Positions 1-12,137 are shown, numbered from the stretch's first letter. The stretch is 64,000 nt of DNA from Nymphalis io (GCF_905147045.1 NC_065907.1:4898001-4962000); one strand, 5' to 3'. Program-made: numbers and translations. The notes: generated by a model not told the origin, from the letters alone.

Positions 1-362
1 TTATCTTATAGGATTTATAATTACGTTACATACTGACAGACAGACATCATACTGCATATTGCTTTGGCCACTGTAGACGTAGGATCTGATAAAGCACTTT
101 GCATAACTCCGACATTTAACCGACACATCTGAATATCTATTTATCAATGCTTCCCTAGGGTCTCTAAATTTATTACATTCTACTAAAACATGATATCTTA
201 CCACAAACATTACAATTACGGGAATCAGCCTTTTTTATGAGAAAAAGGAAATTGTTACAAGGGTAATGACCGGAGCGAAGTCTACACAACATTTTAGTAT
301 GCGACCTACTCATTTTAACATTTTCGAACTATGGAATTTTAGGAGGCTGATTTACAATCGTT
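1..362 (-). mobile_element. LINE remnant, C-terminal region of a non-LTR retrotransposon
   Basis: Read on the minus strand, one frame gives FENVKMSRSHTKMLCRLRSGHY, then a Cys-x2-Cys segment (RNCNVCG, about 240-220). A shifted frame then gives RYHVLVECNKFRDPREAL (about 190-130). This arrangement, an 'RLRSGH' block, a CxxC knuckle and 'H-LVEC-KF', is typical of the region after the reverse transcriptase in Jockey/I-type LINEs. A stop in place of an expected Trp and a frameshift between the two blocks show that it is dead. The window edge cuts the element, so its 3' end is unknown. Family assignment comes from motif resemblance only. Confidence 0.6.
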
Positions 363-1282
363 TTATACCTAGTTATATTATATATTATTATGGGTACTTG
401 ATATTACACATATTAAACATAATTTTTAATCATGAATTTCTTCAACTCCAGACATTTCGTAGTCATCCTCATCCTTACATCTCAATCATGTATCTTAATG
501 ATCACTCATTCTGATATTGTAACTAGGCCTCTTTTCTATTCTCAAATTATTTTCTCTTCCATAGAATAAATATGTAAATAAACATTTCTTCACTTTACTA
601 CAGTTGTGACATTACTTTTTTCCTCAGCTTATCTCATTACAGCATTCATATTCATTGTTATTTTTTTTATACGTATAATTTCACTTCTCCTTATATATAT
701 TTTATTAGTAGGAAAAAATAATAGACAAAACTACACTTTTAACGCTACTTGTACGAGAATTCGAGGCATACGATAGTTAAACAAACTACTACAAATACAA
801 AAATGTCTCCAAGCTGATTTATCTGTAGTATATATACATTTGTTATGATCTTCCTTCGTTCTACATTCTATTTTTGAAATTAACGATTACTTTAAATAAT
901 TACTAAATTGCTTTTCAAATTGACTCTGTTTTAACATGTCCTGAGTCTAGACAGATCAACACAAAGTTTATTAAGCTTACTCAAAGTTTATAAGCTCTAC
1001 GTCGTATCACACGCGTACAAAGACACTATTACACTCACACACTTACATTCATATACATAAAAATTATCGTCACGAGCAATTGTGACAGTATTTTTATGAC
1101 ATAAATTAGATGTACTATCCTTCCGCGTTACATCGTATCGCGTGTATTACTCGGAATGGTAGAGAACATTACACTATTACTGAAACCTTAGATACGAGTA
1201 AACAATGCCACATGATATACATAGTTTTTTATAAGATATAAATATATATTTCATTAAAAATTAAGCCACATATTCAAGTTAA
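363..1282. other. AT-rich interval, no feature recognised
   Basis: About 0.9 kb of AT-rich sequence with short homopolymer runs. I see no coding segment, tRNA or repeat family shared with the rest of the window. Confidence 0.5.
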
Positions 1283-1588
1283 TTAATAATAATAATATCC
1301 TGGGACATTTTTCACACACGCCATCTGATCCCAAATTAAGCTTGTACAGAGCTTGTACTATAGAAACCAGACAACTGATATACTACATATACTATTTTTC
1401 TTTTGTAAATAAACATACTTATAAAAAATTAAGATTAAACATACTTATAAGAAGTTACACCCAGACACAGGATAAACAGACATGTTCATGCACACAAATA
1501 TCTGTCCTGGGTGGGAATCGAACCGACCACCGTCGGCGTGAAAGGCAAGCATCCACCAACCGCAAACCGGCTCGTCAATTTGACTACT
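1283..1588 (-). mobile_element. SINE-D copy (tRNA-headed, ATT tail)
   Basis: This matches the plus-strand copy at 12290-12575 over its whole length. On the minus strand it starts with a tRNA-like head (GAGCCGG...), and a B-box-like GGTTCGATTCCCACC follows near 1512-1526. The body contains 'gtttgtcctg-gtctgggtgtaa', then 'cttaatttgggatcagatggc', and it ends with a (ATT)n tail at about 1290. An extra short repeat around 1420-1450 interrupts the body. It abuts a LINE fragment on its head side. Confidence 0.8.
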
Positions 1589-1590
1589 TT

Positions 1591-2272
1591 TTGTACGGGT
1601 ATGAAAGGTTATTCCGATGTTCGGGGCGCACTCGGCGCCTTGGGCACTGGCGAGCCCCACATCCCCCCCCCAAGTCTCCACTGTTCCCGTGGGAGAAACG
1701 CGTAATGCGTTTTTCTAGCGTTAAAAATATCGCTCGCACCTTTAGGATTACTCCACTAAGTACCTACTTGAGGCCTTGGATCGGTTGCAACGACGTACGA
1801 TTCACATTATTGGCGACGCAAAGGTCGCTAACACCATCGAGCCTTTGCATTTGCGTCGAGAGATAGCAGCGCTAAGCGCTTTCTATAGAATGTATCACGG
1901 CGAGTACTCTGAGGAATTATTCTCATTCATTCCCGCTTCACCTTTCCTTCACGAGTCTACGCGTGCTGGCTCTCGATGTCACCGCCTTACTATGACATAA
2001 ATCCCATCGGGCACGAAGAAATTTGGCAACTTTTTTCTTTGTCACACCACTAAAAAATGGAATTCTTTAACAGCACACGTGTGCAGCACCCCTTCTCTTA
2101 CAACCAGGGTTCCTTCAAACGAGGCGTGAAGAGGCATCTTGCGGGCCGGCAAGGCGGGAGCGGATAGTGCAGAACATTCTTACTGACTATACTAGCCGCC
2201 GTCACTTAGACTCCACTACCACTTACCATCAGGTGGAGTGATTTGCTTTCCCGATATATAAAAAAATAACAA
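1591..2272 (+). mobile_element. Internally deleted LINE: GC-rich 5' module fused to RT C-terminus and 3' end
   Basis: Positions 1605-1725 are GC-rich (cactcggcgcc..., cccacatcccccccc, gggagaaacgcgtaatgcg) and resemble the retroposon at 18515-18806 read on its minus strand. From about 1727 the sequence switches to the C-terminal part of a reverse transcriptase: LDRLQRRTIHIIGDAKVANT and EIAALSAFYRMYHGEYSEEL. This aligns with the copy at 33925-34600. The 3' end is CCACTTACCATCAGGTGGAG, then a short tail in ATAAAAAA. Most of the ORF is missing, so the copy is non-autonomous and dead. The clade is probably Jockey or CR1-like. Confidence 0.75.
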
Positions 2273-2283
2273 AGTAAGCGCAT

Positions 2284-2366
2284 TCAATGGTTATTGCCTG
2301 GGTTTGAACCCACGACCATCTGCTAAGACTCACCCGTTCTAACCACTGGGCCATCTCGGCTTATTG
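2284..2366 (-). mobile_element. SINE-A head fragment
   Basis: On the minus strand it reads gccgagatggcccagtgg, then a B-box-like gtgggttcaaacccagg. Only the tRNA-like head remains; the body of the SINE is absent. Confidence 0.75.
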
Positions 2367-2370
2367 TATT

Positions 2371-2985
2371 AGTATTAAATGTAAAACGGGTCAAATAATG
2401 TTAAGGGTCACAATTCATAAAACAACAAAGAAATTTTAATATAAGGATTCAGAGTTTCAATTTTTTAAATCTATTTTTGATCACCATGTTATTACCTCAT
2501 AAAAAATATTCGATCTTATTAAGAACTAAAATATTGTGGAAAATTTTTAATAAACTTTACGGTGGAACTATTAATAATACCATTGATGACAAAATTATAA
2601 AGTAATTTAGATTGAAAGCTATTAACTTATGTAATAAATTCGCAAATGACTTCGAAATGAATGTAAGAAATATACACTTCTGATGAGCTTTTACTTGATA
2701 TATAAACACAACTAAGTCATCATTAAGATTAAACAAAATCACCTGTCAAACTTCAATAACGATTAATGTCGCCTGTTCTCGCTATATTCTGGCGGAAGAC
2801 TTTGATCTTATTTTTTATTAATTTAGTCAAAATAGGTCGGCAGAGTGCAGACTGAAAAAGGGGCAGATCAAATTAATAAACTTATTTACGAAATATTTTT
2901 TAAATAAATAATTATTTAATGTAAATAAGTAATAATAACAGTATGTAAATATGTCACCACTCATAAATTCTTAATCCTAAGACTT
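2371..2985. other. AT-rich interval, no feature recognised
   Basis: About 0.6 kb of AT-rich sequence without a recognisable gene or repeat. Confidence 0.5.
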
Positions 2986-3095
2986 ATCCTTTGGTGGAGC
3001 TTAATCCACCACGCTGCTTCAATGTGGGTTGAAGGGCTTCTAGCGATATTTTCCTTTGCCACCGAGCACGAAATGACTTATCAACACAAATTAAG
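2986..3095 (-). mobile_element. Degraded SINE-A middle fragment
   Basis: It shares the 'ttccaccacgctgctycaatgygggttg' and 'gatattttccttt-accg-gcacga' blocks with the intact copies, with many substitutions. It lies directly downstream, in minus-strand sense, of a LINE coding remnant. Confidence 0.6.
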
Positions 3096-3480
3096 AACAA
3101 GAAAATATATATAATTATAAGCAATTTAATTAAATTCTCGCGAAATAGACAGAGCAAGATGGTTTTGTTTGAATAACGTTTTAAATAAAGCAAGATATTG
3201 TGCACGTCTTCAATAGGAAGAGATTTCCACAAACTAATAGCTTCAACGGTAAACGAATAAGTATAATATGATATTGAATGATTAAGGACTTCGGAAATTA
3301 AATTATCTTCATAACGAAAACCTCGATCATTATTAGAATTTAAAAATTTAAAACGCTCTTTTAAATAAAGCGGAGTTGAAGGATGAAAAAATATAGAGTA
3401 AAGAAGATGGAGAAACTCATTCGTGTGAAAGAGGATTGGGAGCCACTTGAGCTTTTTACGAAAATTTTGTGATATTCACT
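3096..3480 (-). mobile_element. LINE coding remnant (C-terminus after the RT domain)
   Basis: The minus strand is open from about 3475 to about 3110. It includes RKKLKWLPILFHTNEFLHLL, STPLYLKERFKFL and YTYSFTVEAISLWKSLPIED. The order 'LKWLPI...LHLLY...YLKERF...SFTV-A--LWNSLP' is a common signature of the tail of insect LINE reverse transcriptases. No RT core is present. The open frame suggests moderate age. This is a different LINE family from those at 1.6 kb and 8.7 kb. Confidence 0.6.
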
Positions 3481-4469
3481 TTTTGAACCCACAATCTTCG
3501 ATTAATATTAACTTAACCCTTCAGCTATTCGGCTCTTTTTATAACTTACTATAAAGATGACAAAATAAATTAGCAACAGATATATGAAACTATATATATA
3601 GACAACTACAACATAACTAGATAACCAGATAGTTCACAATGGGACAAATTATCTGATTACAATCAATAAGAGGAAGAGGAAATCCTAAGTTCTAACTATC
3701 TCTGGTCATTATTCGGAGTACTCCAAGTCAAGTATTCTTTCCACGTTTCTTAGCAAGATTTATTGTAATGGATAAACATTAACAACAAAATACCTATTGA
3801 TACGAACATAGTTTCATTTAATATTTTGTTTTTTTTTTTGTTTTCTCTGAGACTTCAAATGTACGTATAATCAGATGTTCTAGAGAAATATCGTAATGGA
3901 TATCCTTCTAATGTTTATCTTTAAAGATTTATCGTGAGTAAAGTAAAATTATATAAAATAAAATAAATAAAATATATTTCTTTGTAATATTGAGTATCTC
4001 GTCAAACTTTATGTAATTTTAAAAAATGGAAACGTTATAAAAACTAATTATGTTTTCAATAATATTAAATATTTATAATAATATTATATATTTATTTATT
4101 CAGAACACTCAGTAGTATAAGTAGCAATAGTTATAATAAAAGTACTTCTAATCTGTAATTGTGATATAACAAAATAATAACTAACTATAGCTATCTAGAA
4201 GAAATTACAACCAATATTAATCTAAAATTAGATTATTTATTTAAAATAATAAAGTGAAAAGAAAACCAAAGTTTAAAGCTTAGTTCAAAAATGAATATTC
4301 AAATCGACTAGTGTCAGATTTTAATATTTATTTTTGCTTAAGATTGCCCGTTTATTGAGGAAAAGTAATAATCATAATTTCACGCTTCGACCCTAAAACT
4401 AACCAATATCGAAAATCATATATATATCCATCTATATTTGTAAATATAGCTCTTATTAGTCTACTCTTA
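3481..4469. other. AT-rich interval, no feature recognised
   Basis: About 1 kb of strongly AT-rich sequence. No reading frame, tRNA or family repeat stands out. Confidence 0.5.
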
Positions 4470-4615
4470 CTTACTAAGGCTATAGATCTTTTGTTGAGGT
4501 TGTGGGTTCCAGCTTCGGGTCGGAACAATAAAAAGTTATTGGTTTTTCTGTTATAGAATTTTCTCCAACAGCCTCAAGCTTAGAAATTGCGGGCGTTTGT
4601 GTTGGTCCTGCGTCA
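4470..4615 (+). mobile_element. SINE-C 5' half, degraded
   Basis: It shares the tRNA-like head (gttgtgggttcc-gcttcgggtcgg), the 'aataaaaagttattggtttttctgtt' block and the 'gttggtcctgcgtc' block with the copy at 8125-8465. The 3' half with the ATT tail is missing. Confidence 0.65.
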
Positions 4616-5501
4616 ATAATAAATTATTAATGAGAGATAAAATATTAGGTACATCCGAAGTTTCAATCTATTTTTAATGAACTTATATAACAACAATCTG
4701 CACTTGTTTAAAGATAAATTCATATTTGTTGAATTAGTGGAGTTTTGGAAAATTTTGAAGTTGAGATTTGGAAATTCAGTAATATGTTTTATAAAAATTA
4801 ATCGCTTATATGATTATAATGTAATGTGAAAATAATGTTGGCGATACACATGCTACAGGGGAAAATGCGTTCGATACCTAGACGTGCAAGTATAATTTTA
4901 TTTAAGAACGAACAATATTCTTATTCCAACGGGCAAGGTGGTGGTTACTTTAAACATTTTACAATATAATTAGATATTTTAGTTAATTAGTAATTTTAGG
5001 CTCTAAATCTTTAGTCTTAAAAACCAACTTTATGAGTATTATAAGTTGCAATTAGTCATGTTCCTAGTTCCTTAAAACAAATATATATACGAGTAAATAG
5101 TACGTTTCCATATTATAACGAATTAATGGAATAATTTCACCATTAAAAGGCTTAAATGTAAAAAAATATACTAATACCAATGAAAATGGGGAACTGTAAG
5201 AATTTCTCTCGAGTTCTTTATGCTCACGACGACGTTTATGTGACATTTACAGGACCCAAGAGACCAGTAAATTTACTTTAGTCTTTACTGGGTAAGGTAG
5301 AGTAAGTAGTAAAGAATTACCTTTTATTTGTAGACTATTATGCATTATGTCGATTCCGAGAATATCGAGACTATAAAACCGTTCTAACTTTAGAACCATA
5401 TATTACATACTCTTTTTTTGATGTTGCAATTTCCTAGGAAACCTTATTGAAGTTTGTGATAGTTTATGGTTTCGTTTCATTCATGATCAATTGTTCTAAT
5501 T
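4616..5501. other. AT-rich interval, no feature recognised
   Basis: No coding or repeat signal recognised. A 60-codon minus-strand frame at 5064-5246 has no recognisable motif and is taken as chance. Confidence 0.5.
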
Positions 5502-5820
5502 AAACAAGTTTGGCCGAGATGGCCTAGTGGTTAGAACGCGTGAATCTTAATCGATGATCGTAAGTTTAAACCCGGGCAGGCACCACTGTATTTTTATGTG
5601 CTTAGTTTGTGTTTATAACTCATCTCGTGCTTGACGGTGAGGGAAAACATCGTGAGGAAACCTGCATGTGTCTGATTTCATTGAAATTCTGCCACATGTG
5701 TATTCTATCAACTCACATTCTAGCAGCGTGGTGGAATAAGCTCCAAACCTTCTCCTCAAAAGGGAGAGGAGGCCTTAGCCCAGGAGTGGGACATTAACAG
5801 GATATTACTCAAACAAGTTT
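5502..5820 (+). mobile_element. SINE-A, full length with 10-bp target duplication
   Basis: The tRNA-like head starts at 5512 (ggccgagatggcctagtgg) and a B-box-like segment follows near 5570. The conserved body (catcgtgaggaaacctgcatg, attctgccacatgtgtattc, gcgtggtggaataagctcc) leads to the 'gaggccttagcccag' end. AAACAAGTTT occurs at 5502-5511 and again at 5811-5820, a target-site duplication. Spurious short frames of the type 'GEGKHREETCMCLIS' arise inside this family and should not be annotated as proteins. Confidence 0.9.
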
Positions 5821-8124
5821 AAAAACTGGCTTTACTTCGGTCGAATGAAAACTGTATATGATTAAGTTTGCTTTGCTGTTTTAACTTTTTATTTTCATTT
5901 TCCAATTAGATCATTTTCGATTTTGCGATCGCTTGGATTCTTCAATTTACGTATATCTTGGCGTTTGTGTGCTCTTATATGTATCTTTGCATATTACTTT
6001 CAACCATTACATTTAAATATTTTTCTAAAAAATATCAGAAAAATCAAATCGACATTAGTCTTAACAAACCCCGACCGACTCTCTAACTTCTTTCGTTACA
6101 TTATCTATTATTTTAAGTTTAAATTTTTATACCTTAAGATCGTTTTTAGTAATCTATTAAGTTTTTTACGGCTACATATTATAAACTAGAGTTGTTATGT
6201 TTTTATTGTTATATTTTTTTTACACAACTCAAGACGATCATACAACTTGCAATTTTGTCATTAGTGAAAACCTACATTCAAAGCATCTTGGTAATTACCA
6301 AAAAATGACAATTGTCTTTTAATTAACCGTTTCTAAACTTAATTCGTTCTTTATATAAAGAATAAACTAAATTTGCCTTTCCTATCTCAAGGTTGCATGG
6401 AGATTGTCGATGTATCAAATGTGACTACAGACGCCATTAAGCGATATTAAATTATATAGGGAGCCTGTTGTTGGAGCCGAGAAGTTTTGTAACGAAGATA
6501 TTTACGTAGCGACCCGCAACGGCTTTATTTTTTTATATTACTATCTGTATTCAGCTTTAGTTTTTACTAAATTACTTTATTGCTAATATTTATTGCTTTC
6601 TATGAAATTTGTTTACTTCTGTATATTTGTATAACATCATAAGCATATCAAATATTGATTACGTTGCAATTAGTTTTATGAAGCTTACATTGAATATCAT
6701 ATTCCATTATTTAATCCATTATTTCAGACATAAAGAGTTATGTATGTATATAAGTATTTACGTTTTGAATTAGACTTTGATTTAGCATTTAAGTAATATT
6801 GAGTAAGGTTTTGTCTTGTAAATACGGATAGTTATTTTGTTCTTGTAATTAACTGTCATTTTAATTATTTAAAAATAAATTTTAAATCATTTAAGCGATG
6901 TCATTTTTGACCCTATTTCCCATATAGCTATTGGTGTTTGTAGAAGTTTTGATAGTACATTGAGTTTAATATGTTAAAGTTCTTTAAACATATAATTCCA
7001 AGTTTAATACGTTTTTTACAAACAATCAAATAGTCGATAAAGAAACTGTTTATCTCACTCTTTCTTGCTTCTCAATTTGGTAAACCAGAGCGAGATAAAT
7101 AATATTATGCACTAATATTCCAAGACTTCACCTTCCCTCTTTAAAAAGAAAACATTAAAAGACGGGCTGTGATACATCGACAGAATGTTAGAAATAACAT
7201 TTACTAAGCTATTTGTTTATTATTTTTTAAATTAATATCAAGGTTCAAGAAATAATTACTAAAATTTTTTATTAACTTTTCTAGGAATTTCAATATTATA
7301 TTTAATTTAATTAAATTTTTGTAGAAACAATGGCCTTAATATGGACTGTCTTAATTAGAACAATAACGAACATAATATAATGTTACTAAATCAAGTTACC
7401 CAATTTGTTACAATAATGAAGGTTAAAAATTATCATAAAGGTAATTATCTTTTATTATTGTTTTATTTACTTAAAATAATATCAACATTTATAATGAAAT
7501 AATTATACTTATTCCTGCGGCTCTTTTTTTATACTATTACGAAATCCTCATTTCGATATCATCGTGTATTTTCACATAGCACATCTTTGATCTCTTTATC
7601 GTATCGAAATAAAAAGTTTCATCAAAATTGGCTAATTCATTTTTCCTTTTCTTAAGAAATTCGTAATATTTCAGTTCGTAATTGAACTATTGACGCTATT
7701 AAGCGTTAATAATTTTAACGATCATTTAAAGCGTCATTGAATTTTCGAAGCCAAAAAATATTACGAAGTAAAATATTCCTTTTCTTATATTCTAAAAGTA
7801 TATAATAGTAATAGGTGAAGGTGAAACAATTTTGTATGTATTAGCATTTCATAAGCGACGATTCTGATAAACGCGCTAGTTCCATAACGCCCCAAGTGTC
7901 ATAAGCTGCAAGATACCAGATGCGAGTTGAGTACATAATATGATGAATGATATCCGCCGTAATGCAAAACCGGTTATAGGCCTATCTACACAGCAACAAA
8001 AACTCATGAATCTAAATATTTATCGTTTTGTAATATCATAGATACTTGAACAGTTGTAGGATATATAAAGATATAAAATGAAAATCATATCATTATATTT
8101 ATAAATATACCATATATATATATA
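5821..8124. other. AT-rich interval, no feature recognised
   Basis: About 2.3 kb without a recognisable gene or repeat. The stretch 6415-6530 is less AT-rich than its surroundings, but no frame or motif in it is convincing. Confidence 0.5.
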
Positions 8125-8465
8125 TTGGTCTTGTGGCTAGATGGTTCAAATCCCAGGTCGGGCCGATAAAAGTTATTGGGTTTTTCTGTCGAAAATTCTC
8201 AATAGCAGCCCGCTGTCTGGAAGTTCGAAGTGTGTACACTACCGTGCCTCGGAAAGCACGTAAAGCTGTTGATCCTGCGCCTGAACTCTTTCCGGACGTG
8301 TCGGATTACCGTCCCATCGGATTATAAGAGTAAGGGAATAGAGAGTATACCTGTGTCTGCGCACACACTCGTGCACTATAATATCTCCTGTGCAATTGGC
8401 TAATTTCTCGTTAAATTGGCTGCCGTGGCCGAACATTGTCTGGATTACATTATTATTATTAATAA
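8125..8465 (+). mobile_element. SINE-C, near full length
   Basis: It begins with a tRNA-derived head (ttgtggctagatggttcaaatccc, B-box-like ggttcaaatccc at about 8142). The body contains 'tgcctcggaaagcacgtaaa', 'tcggattaccgtcccatcgga', 'gcactataatatctcctgtg' and 'gccgtggccgaac'. It ends in (ATT)n at about 8450-8462. The reverse-oriented copy at 27905-28240 aligns from head to the last body block. Confidence 0.8.
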
Positions 8466-9446
8466 GTTATAGAGTTCGTTTGGTGCATTGGTAGCAAAAA
8501 CAACTAAAGAGTCGTGATGGTATGGCTCAGGTCCGGGCAGAACACTCTCTGCAAAGCATCGGTCGAGTGAGGTCACGGATCTGTCTTACCGTTCCATAAA
8601 GTACTTTGTGTATGATATTAATTGTGAAGTGTAATAAAGTGTGATTCACGCGCAAATCTGTTGCGTACCTTTTATCGTGTTATGTAACAAATCAACAAAA
8701 TATATCGTTTCATATTAATGAATTGTTACTAATTAGTTTGTCCAGAGGGTGGATCTACCAGTTATCTGTCCGTTAGCTGGTTGGAATCACTACGGGTACG
8801 CGACCCCGGACTGCTCCTAGCTACTAGTGTCACATTCCTGTATCTTCCGTGATCACAGTATCCTTACCCCTCTCCTTAAAACGCTGTTTCCCAAAATTAT
8901 CCCAGCGTCACGCCAAAGAAGAAGGAAGACTAATATTAAACCCGGAGCGGTGCCTCCGTTTAGGCGTAAGCCAGTCACCTATGGCCAAACCAGCACCACA
9001 CGTATTGACTCGTCATTCCTGCGGATCCTGCTGGGGAGGAGGAGAGGGTAGCATGGGTACTGGAAAAGCCCGTGTTGCCATTAAGTCGCCTGGTCCAGGC
9101 GTAGCAGCATCCACGGAGAGGACACTTCGCTCACCTGTCTTGCAGGTGGAAAACAACACGGAGAGTGGCAGTCACCGGTTATAAGTCAGCACGAATAGGC
9201 GTAAGTACGGACGCCAGGGGCCACTCTCGACAGTAGGAGGATCCATCGTAGATCCATTGATCAGCTACCGCCTGCTGTAAATCGGGCAGCTCCCGATCAA
9301 TAAGGTACTGATCCGCCTCAGCGTTAACTTGTTCCGCCTGGGTGAACGGAACACAAGCCTTAGCCTTTAGCTAGACGTTGACGCTGTGACATTAACCACC
9401 TGCTCAAAGAAACAAAAATCCCAAAACCCACACCAACGCTGCTTAC

Positions 9447-10397
9447 ATGCGCTTTGCGACATGGAATGTCCGAACGATGAGGACAGGCTTCCCGAACACC
9501 TACGGAAGCTCCGATTGCGCCTAAGAACTGCGCAAAACTTACAGTATCGACGTGGAGCTTAAAAGGCTCAATATTGATATTGTAGCCTTACAAGAGACCG
9601 GAACTGAAGACGAAGGGTCTTTGCGTGAAGCTAACTACACTTTTTACTGGAAGGGCAAGAGTTCCTTGGAAACACGAGAGCATGGTGTAGGTTTCGCAGT
9701 TCGAAACCATCTCATCAACGCCATAGAGACACCTGTAGGCGTTTACGAGCCGAGGATTATGGTCTTGCGTCTAAACACAAAAAGCGGCTTTGTCACGCTA
9801 ATTTCCGCTTACGCACCGACGCTTAGTTCAAAACCTGAGACTAAGGATCAATTCTTCGGCCAGCTCGATGAGACAGTGCGCAGGGTGAATCCAATTGACA
9901 GACTGCATATTTTGGGTGACTTTAATGTCCGCGTCGGTCAGGGTACATCAGCCTGGCCTGAATGCCTTGGTGCACACGGCATAGGCAAGCTTAACGACAA
10001 CGGACAACGACTGTTGGAGTTTTGCTCAAGGCACCAGCTGTGTGTTACCAACACCTTTTTTAAAGGCAAAATGATGCGGAAAGTCTCGTGGATGCACCCT
10101 CGATCTAAACACTGACACCAATTAGACCTTGCTCTTACAAGAAGGAGGGATCTACGGGAAACGCTCCACACGCGGGTGTTTCACAGTGCCGATTGCGACA
10201 CCGATCACAGCCTCGTTGCTACTAAAGTCCGACTTGTCTCTAGGAGAGTCCATTCTTCCAAGCCACTCGGTCGAAAAAAGATAAATCTTTTCAAGACTCG
10301 TGACAGAAGTAGTGGAGTCATTTGGGGAATTCGGCCGCGAAGAAGTTGCAACTTGGGACAGTACGGCATCAGCGCAAGTCGAATGGCACCTGGCTAA
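9447..10397 (+). pseudogene. LINE apurinic-type endonuclease domain, interrupted by stops
   Basis: One frame (9447, 9552 and 10176 share it) carries the exonuclease/endonuclease/phosphatase fold motifs in order. They are RFATWNVRT at the start, VALQET with the catalytic Glu, TLISAYAPT, HILGDFNVRVG, and DCDTDHSLVATKV with the terminal Asp-His. The domain nicks target DNA before reverse transcription. TAA at 9522 and TGA at 10113 (where the family would be expected to have Trp) interrupt it. After about 10290 the frame loses resemblance, which fits the linker deletion. Confidence 0.8.
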
Positions 10398-10428
10398 TTG
10401 CTGGGAAGAAAACTACATCCCTTAGGAT

Positions 10429-11727
10429 ATGCGAGATGCTAACATCGTCACTCTTTATAAAGGCAAAGGCGATTGTGGCGACTGCAACTGTTACCGCGGA
10501 ATATCTCTTCTTAGCATCGTCGGTAAAGCCTTTGCCAGGGTCATTTTAGGCAAACTACAAAGACTCGCCGACCACGTATACCCTGAGGCACAATGTGGTT
10601 TTAGGTCCCAACGGTCAACTGCCGACATGATATTTTCACTCAGACAGCTACAAGAAAAGTGTAGGGAGCAATATACCCCCCTAGTAATTGCATTTGTAGA
10701 CCTAAACAAGGCTTTTGACTCCGTGAGCAGAGAGGTGTTGTACTCGGTTCTTGTCAAAGTTGGATGCCCCTCAAAACTCCTAAGGATAGTGCAATCGTTC
10801 CACGAAGGTATGGAAGTCACCGTCCTGCACAATGGCAACGCATCCACGCCATTCGACGTACGCCGTGGTGTTCGTCAAGGTTGTGCACTGGCCCCCAACT
10901 TGTTCGGAATATTCTTCTCGGTGCTTCTGAAGGTTGCTTTTGGAGATGAACAGCAAGGCGTCCACTTACACACGCGAACCGATGGTAGGTTGTACAACAT
11001 CTCAATGCTCAAGTCCAAACGCCACAGGGAGGACCTATTTGTAGATAGTCTCCTCTTCGCTGACGACGCTGCCTTCGTTGCTCATGACCAAGCTCAACTC
11101 CAGAGTCTAATGGACAAATTTGCCAGAGCGTGCGACCTCTTTTCGATGTCCATAAACTGCAATAAGACCGTTATTTTAGCGCTAGGATGTTTAGAGCAAC
11201 CAGTCATCTTGCTTAACGGTGCACCTTTACAAGTGGTTAACAAATTTTGCTACCTTGGGTCGCATTTGTCGAGCAATCTTTCGCTTGATGCAGAGATCGA
11301 TTTTCGCATCGGCAAAGCAGCCTCTACGTTCGGGAGGCTCTGTACAAGGGCTTGGGATAACAGACACCTTACGGTAAAAACGAAAATGCTTGTTTACCAA
11401 TCATGTGTCCTAAGCAGACTCTTGTATGGAACAGAAACGTGGGCAACGTACGCAAAACAAGAACGCCGACTAAATACATTTCACTTGCGCTGTCATCGGA
11501 ACATTCTGGGCATCACATGGCAGGATCGCGTGACAAACGAGTCTGTTCTAGGCGAGGCACAGCTGCCTAGCATCATGGCCATTCTCAAAAAAAAAACGGT
11601 TACGGTGGCTGGGACACGTGCATCGAATGGAGCCGACTCGTCTTCCAAGGCAAATATTACTGGGAGAGGTTGTGGATGCAAAGAGGTGTGTTGGGCGGCC
11701 TATGGTCCGTTACAAAGATTGCGCTAA
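10429..11727 (+). pseudogene. LINE reverse transcriptase domain
   Basis: The frame opens just after an in-frame TAG at 10423; upstream codons (EWHLANCWEENYIP) continue the same frame. RT blocks are NCYRGISLLSIVGKAFARV, CGFRSQRSTADMIF, AFVDLNKAFDSVSREVL, GVRQGCALAPNLFGIFF, the catalytic LLFADDAAF (FADD), and the thumb-like FCYLGSHLSS. At the 11587-11596 A-run the frame slips. The last about 40 residues of this frame are therefore out of register, and the true continuation is at 11618-12001. Confidence 0.85.
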
Positions 11728-12001
11728 GCGTGATATGGTTGCGTTTAACATCCCTAGCAATCGATGGGAGGAACTGGCAGAGGACCGTGCCAAGTGGCGA
11801 CGCCTTATTCACGAAGGTCAATCAAAGCATGACAATGACTGGTTTAAATTACTAAAAGAAAAACGCACTAGGCGTCATGAGCGTGCTTCAAACCCCCGCC
11901 CATCTGGGGGCGCATACACTTGTCGGAAGTGCGGCCGAAGGATCCTCTCTCGCAGTAGTCTTTTCAGTCATGAACGCAAGTGCCTTCGCGATGCCGCTTA
12001 A
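11618..12001 (+). pseudogene. LINE C-terminal segment with CCHC zinc finger
   Basis: After the poly-A frameshift the protein continues with HRMEPTRLPRQILLGEV, the 'GRPMVRYKDCAKRDM' block and 'W-ELAEDRAKWRR', typical of LINE ORF ends. It closes with CRKCGRRILSRSSLFSHERKC, a Cys-x2-Cys...His-x4-Cys finger likely to bind nucleic acid. The stop is TAA at 11999-12001. Confidence 0.8.
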
Positions 12002-12137
12002 ATCATATTTCAAAGATGCAGAGGCCTAAAGTAGTAGTATATTAAGTAGTTAATATTTATATTGACTGAAGCCTGCATGACACGGATAACATTCTGTCAA
12101 AAGTTGATCGTCCATCTGTACTGAAGCTGCCTGTTTT

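Larger units (their letters stand above)
8735..12010 (+). mobile_element. APE-type non-LTR retrotransposon (endonuclease + reverse transcriptase), inactive copy
   Basis: A nearly complete but mutated LINE. The presumed 5' leader is 8735-9446; its exact start is uncertain. The single-ORF organisation, the EN and RT motifs and the C-terminal CCHC finger fit an RTE-like or related APE clade. In-frame stops occur at 9522-9524, 10113-10115 and 10423-10425. A 10-A run at 11587-11596 shifts the frame. The linker between endonuclease and RT is far shorter than usual, so an internal deletion is likely. The copy cannot encode a working enzyme. Confidence 0.85.

Noticed and set aside
266..514. 82-codon plus-strand frame
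   Set aside because: It overlaps the minus-strand LINE remnant and AT-rich sequence and shows no motif.
1342..1866. 174-codon plus-strand frame
   Set aside because: It crosses the antisense SINE-D, the GC-rich LINE leader and the LINE C-terminus in a frame other than the RT frame; it is an artefact of repeats.
8827..9184. Two overlapping frames of 74 and 111 codons in the LINE leader
   Set aside because: They overlap each other in different frames, and neither shows an ORF1 motif (no zinc knuckles, no coiled coil), so I left them as leader sequence.
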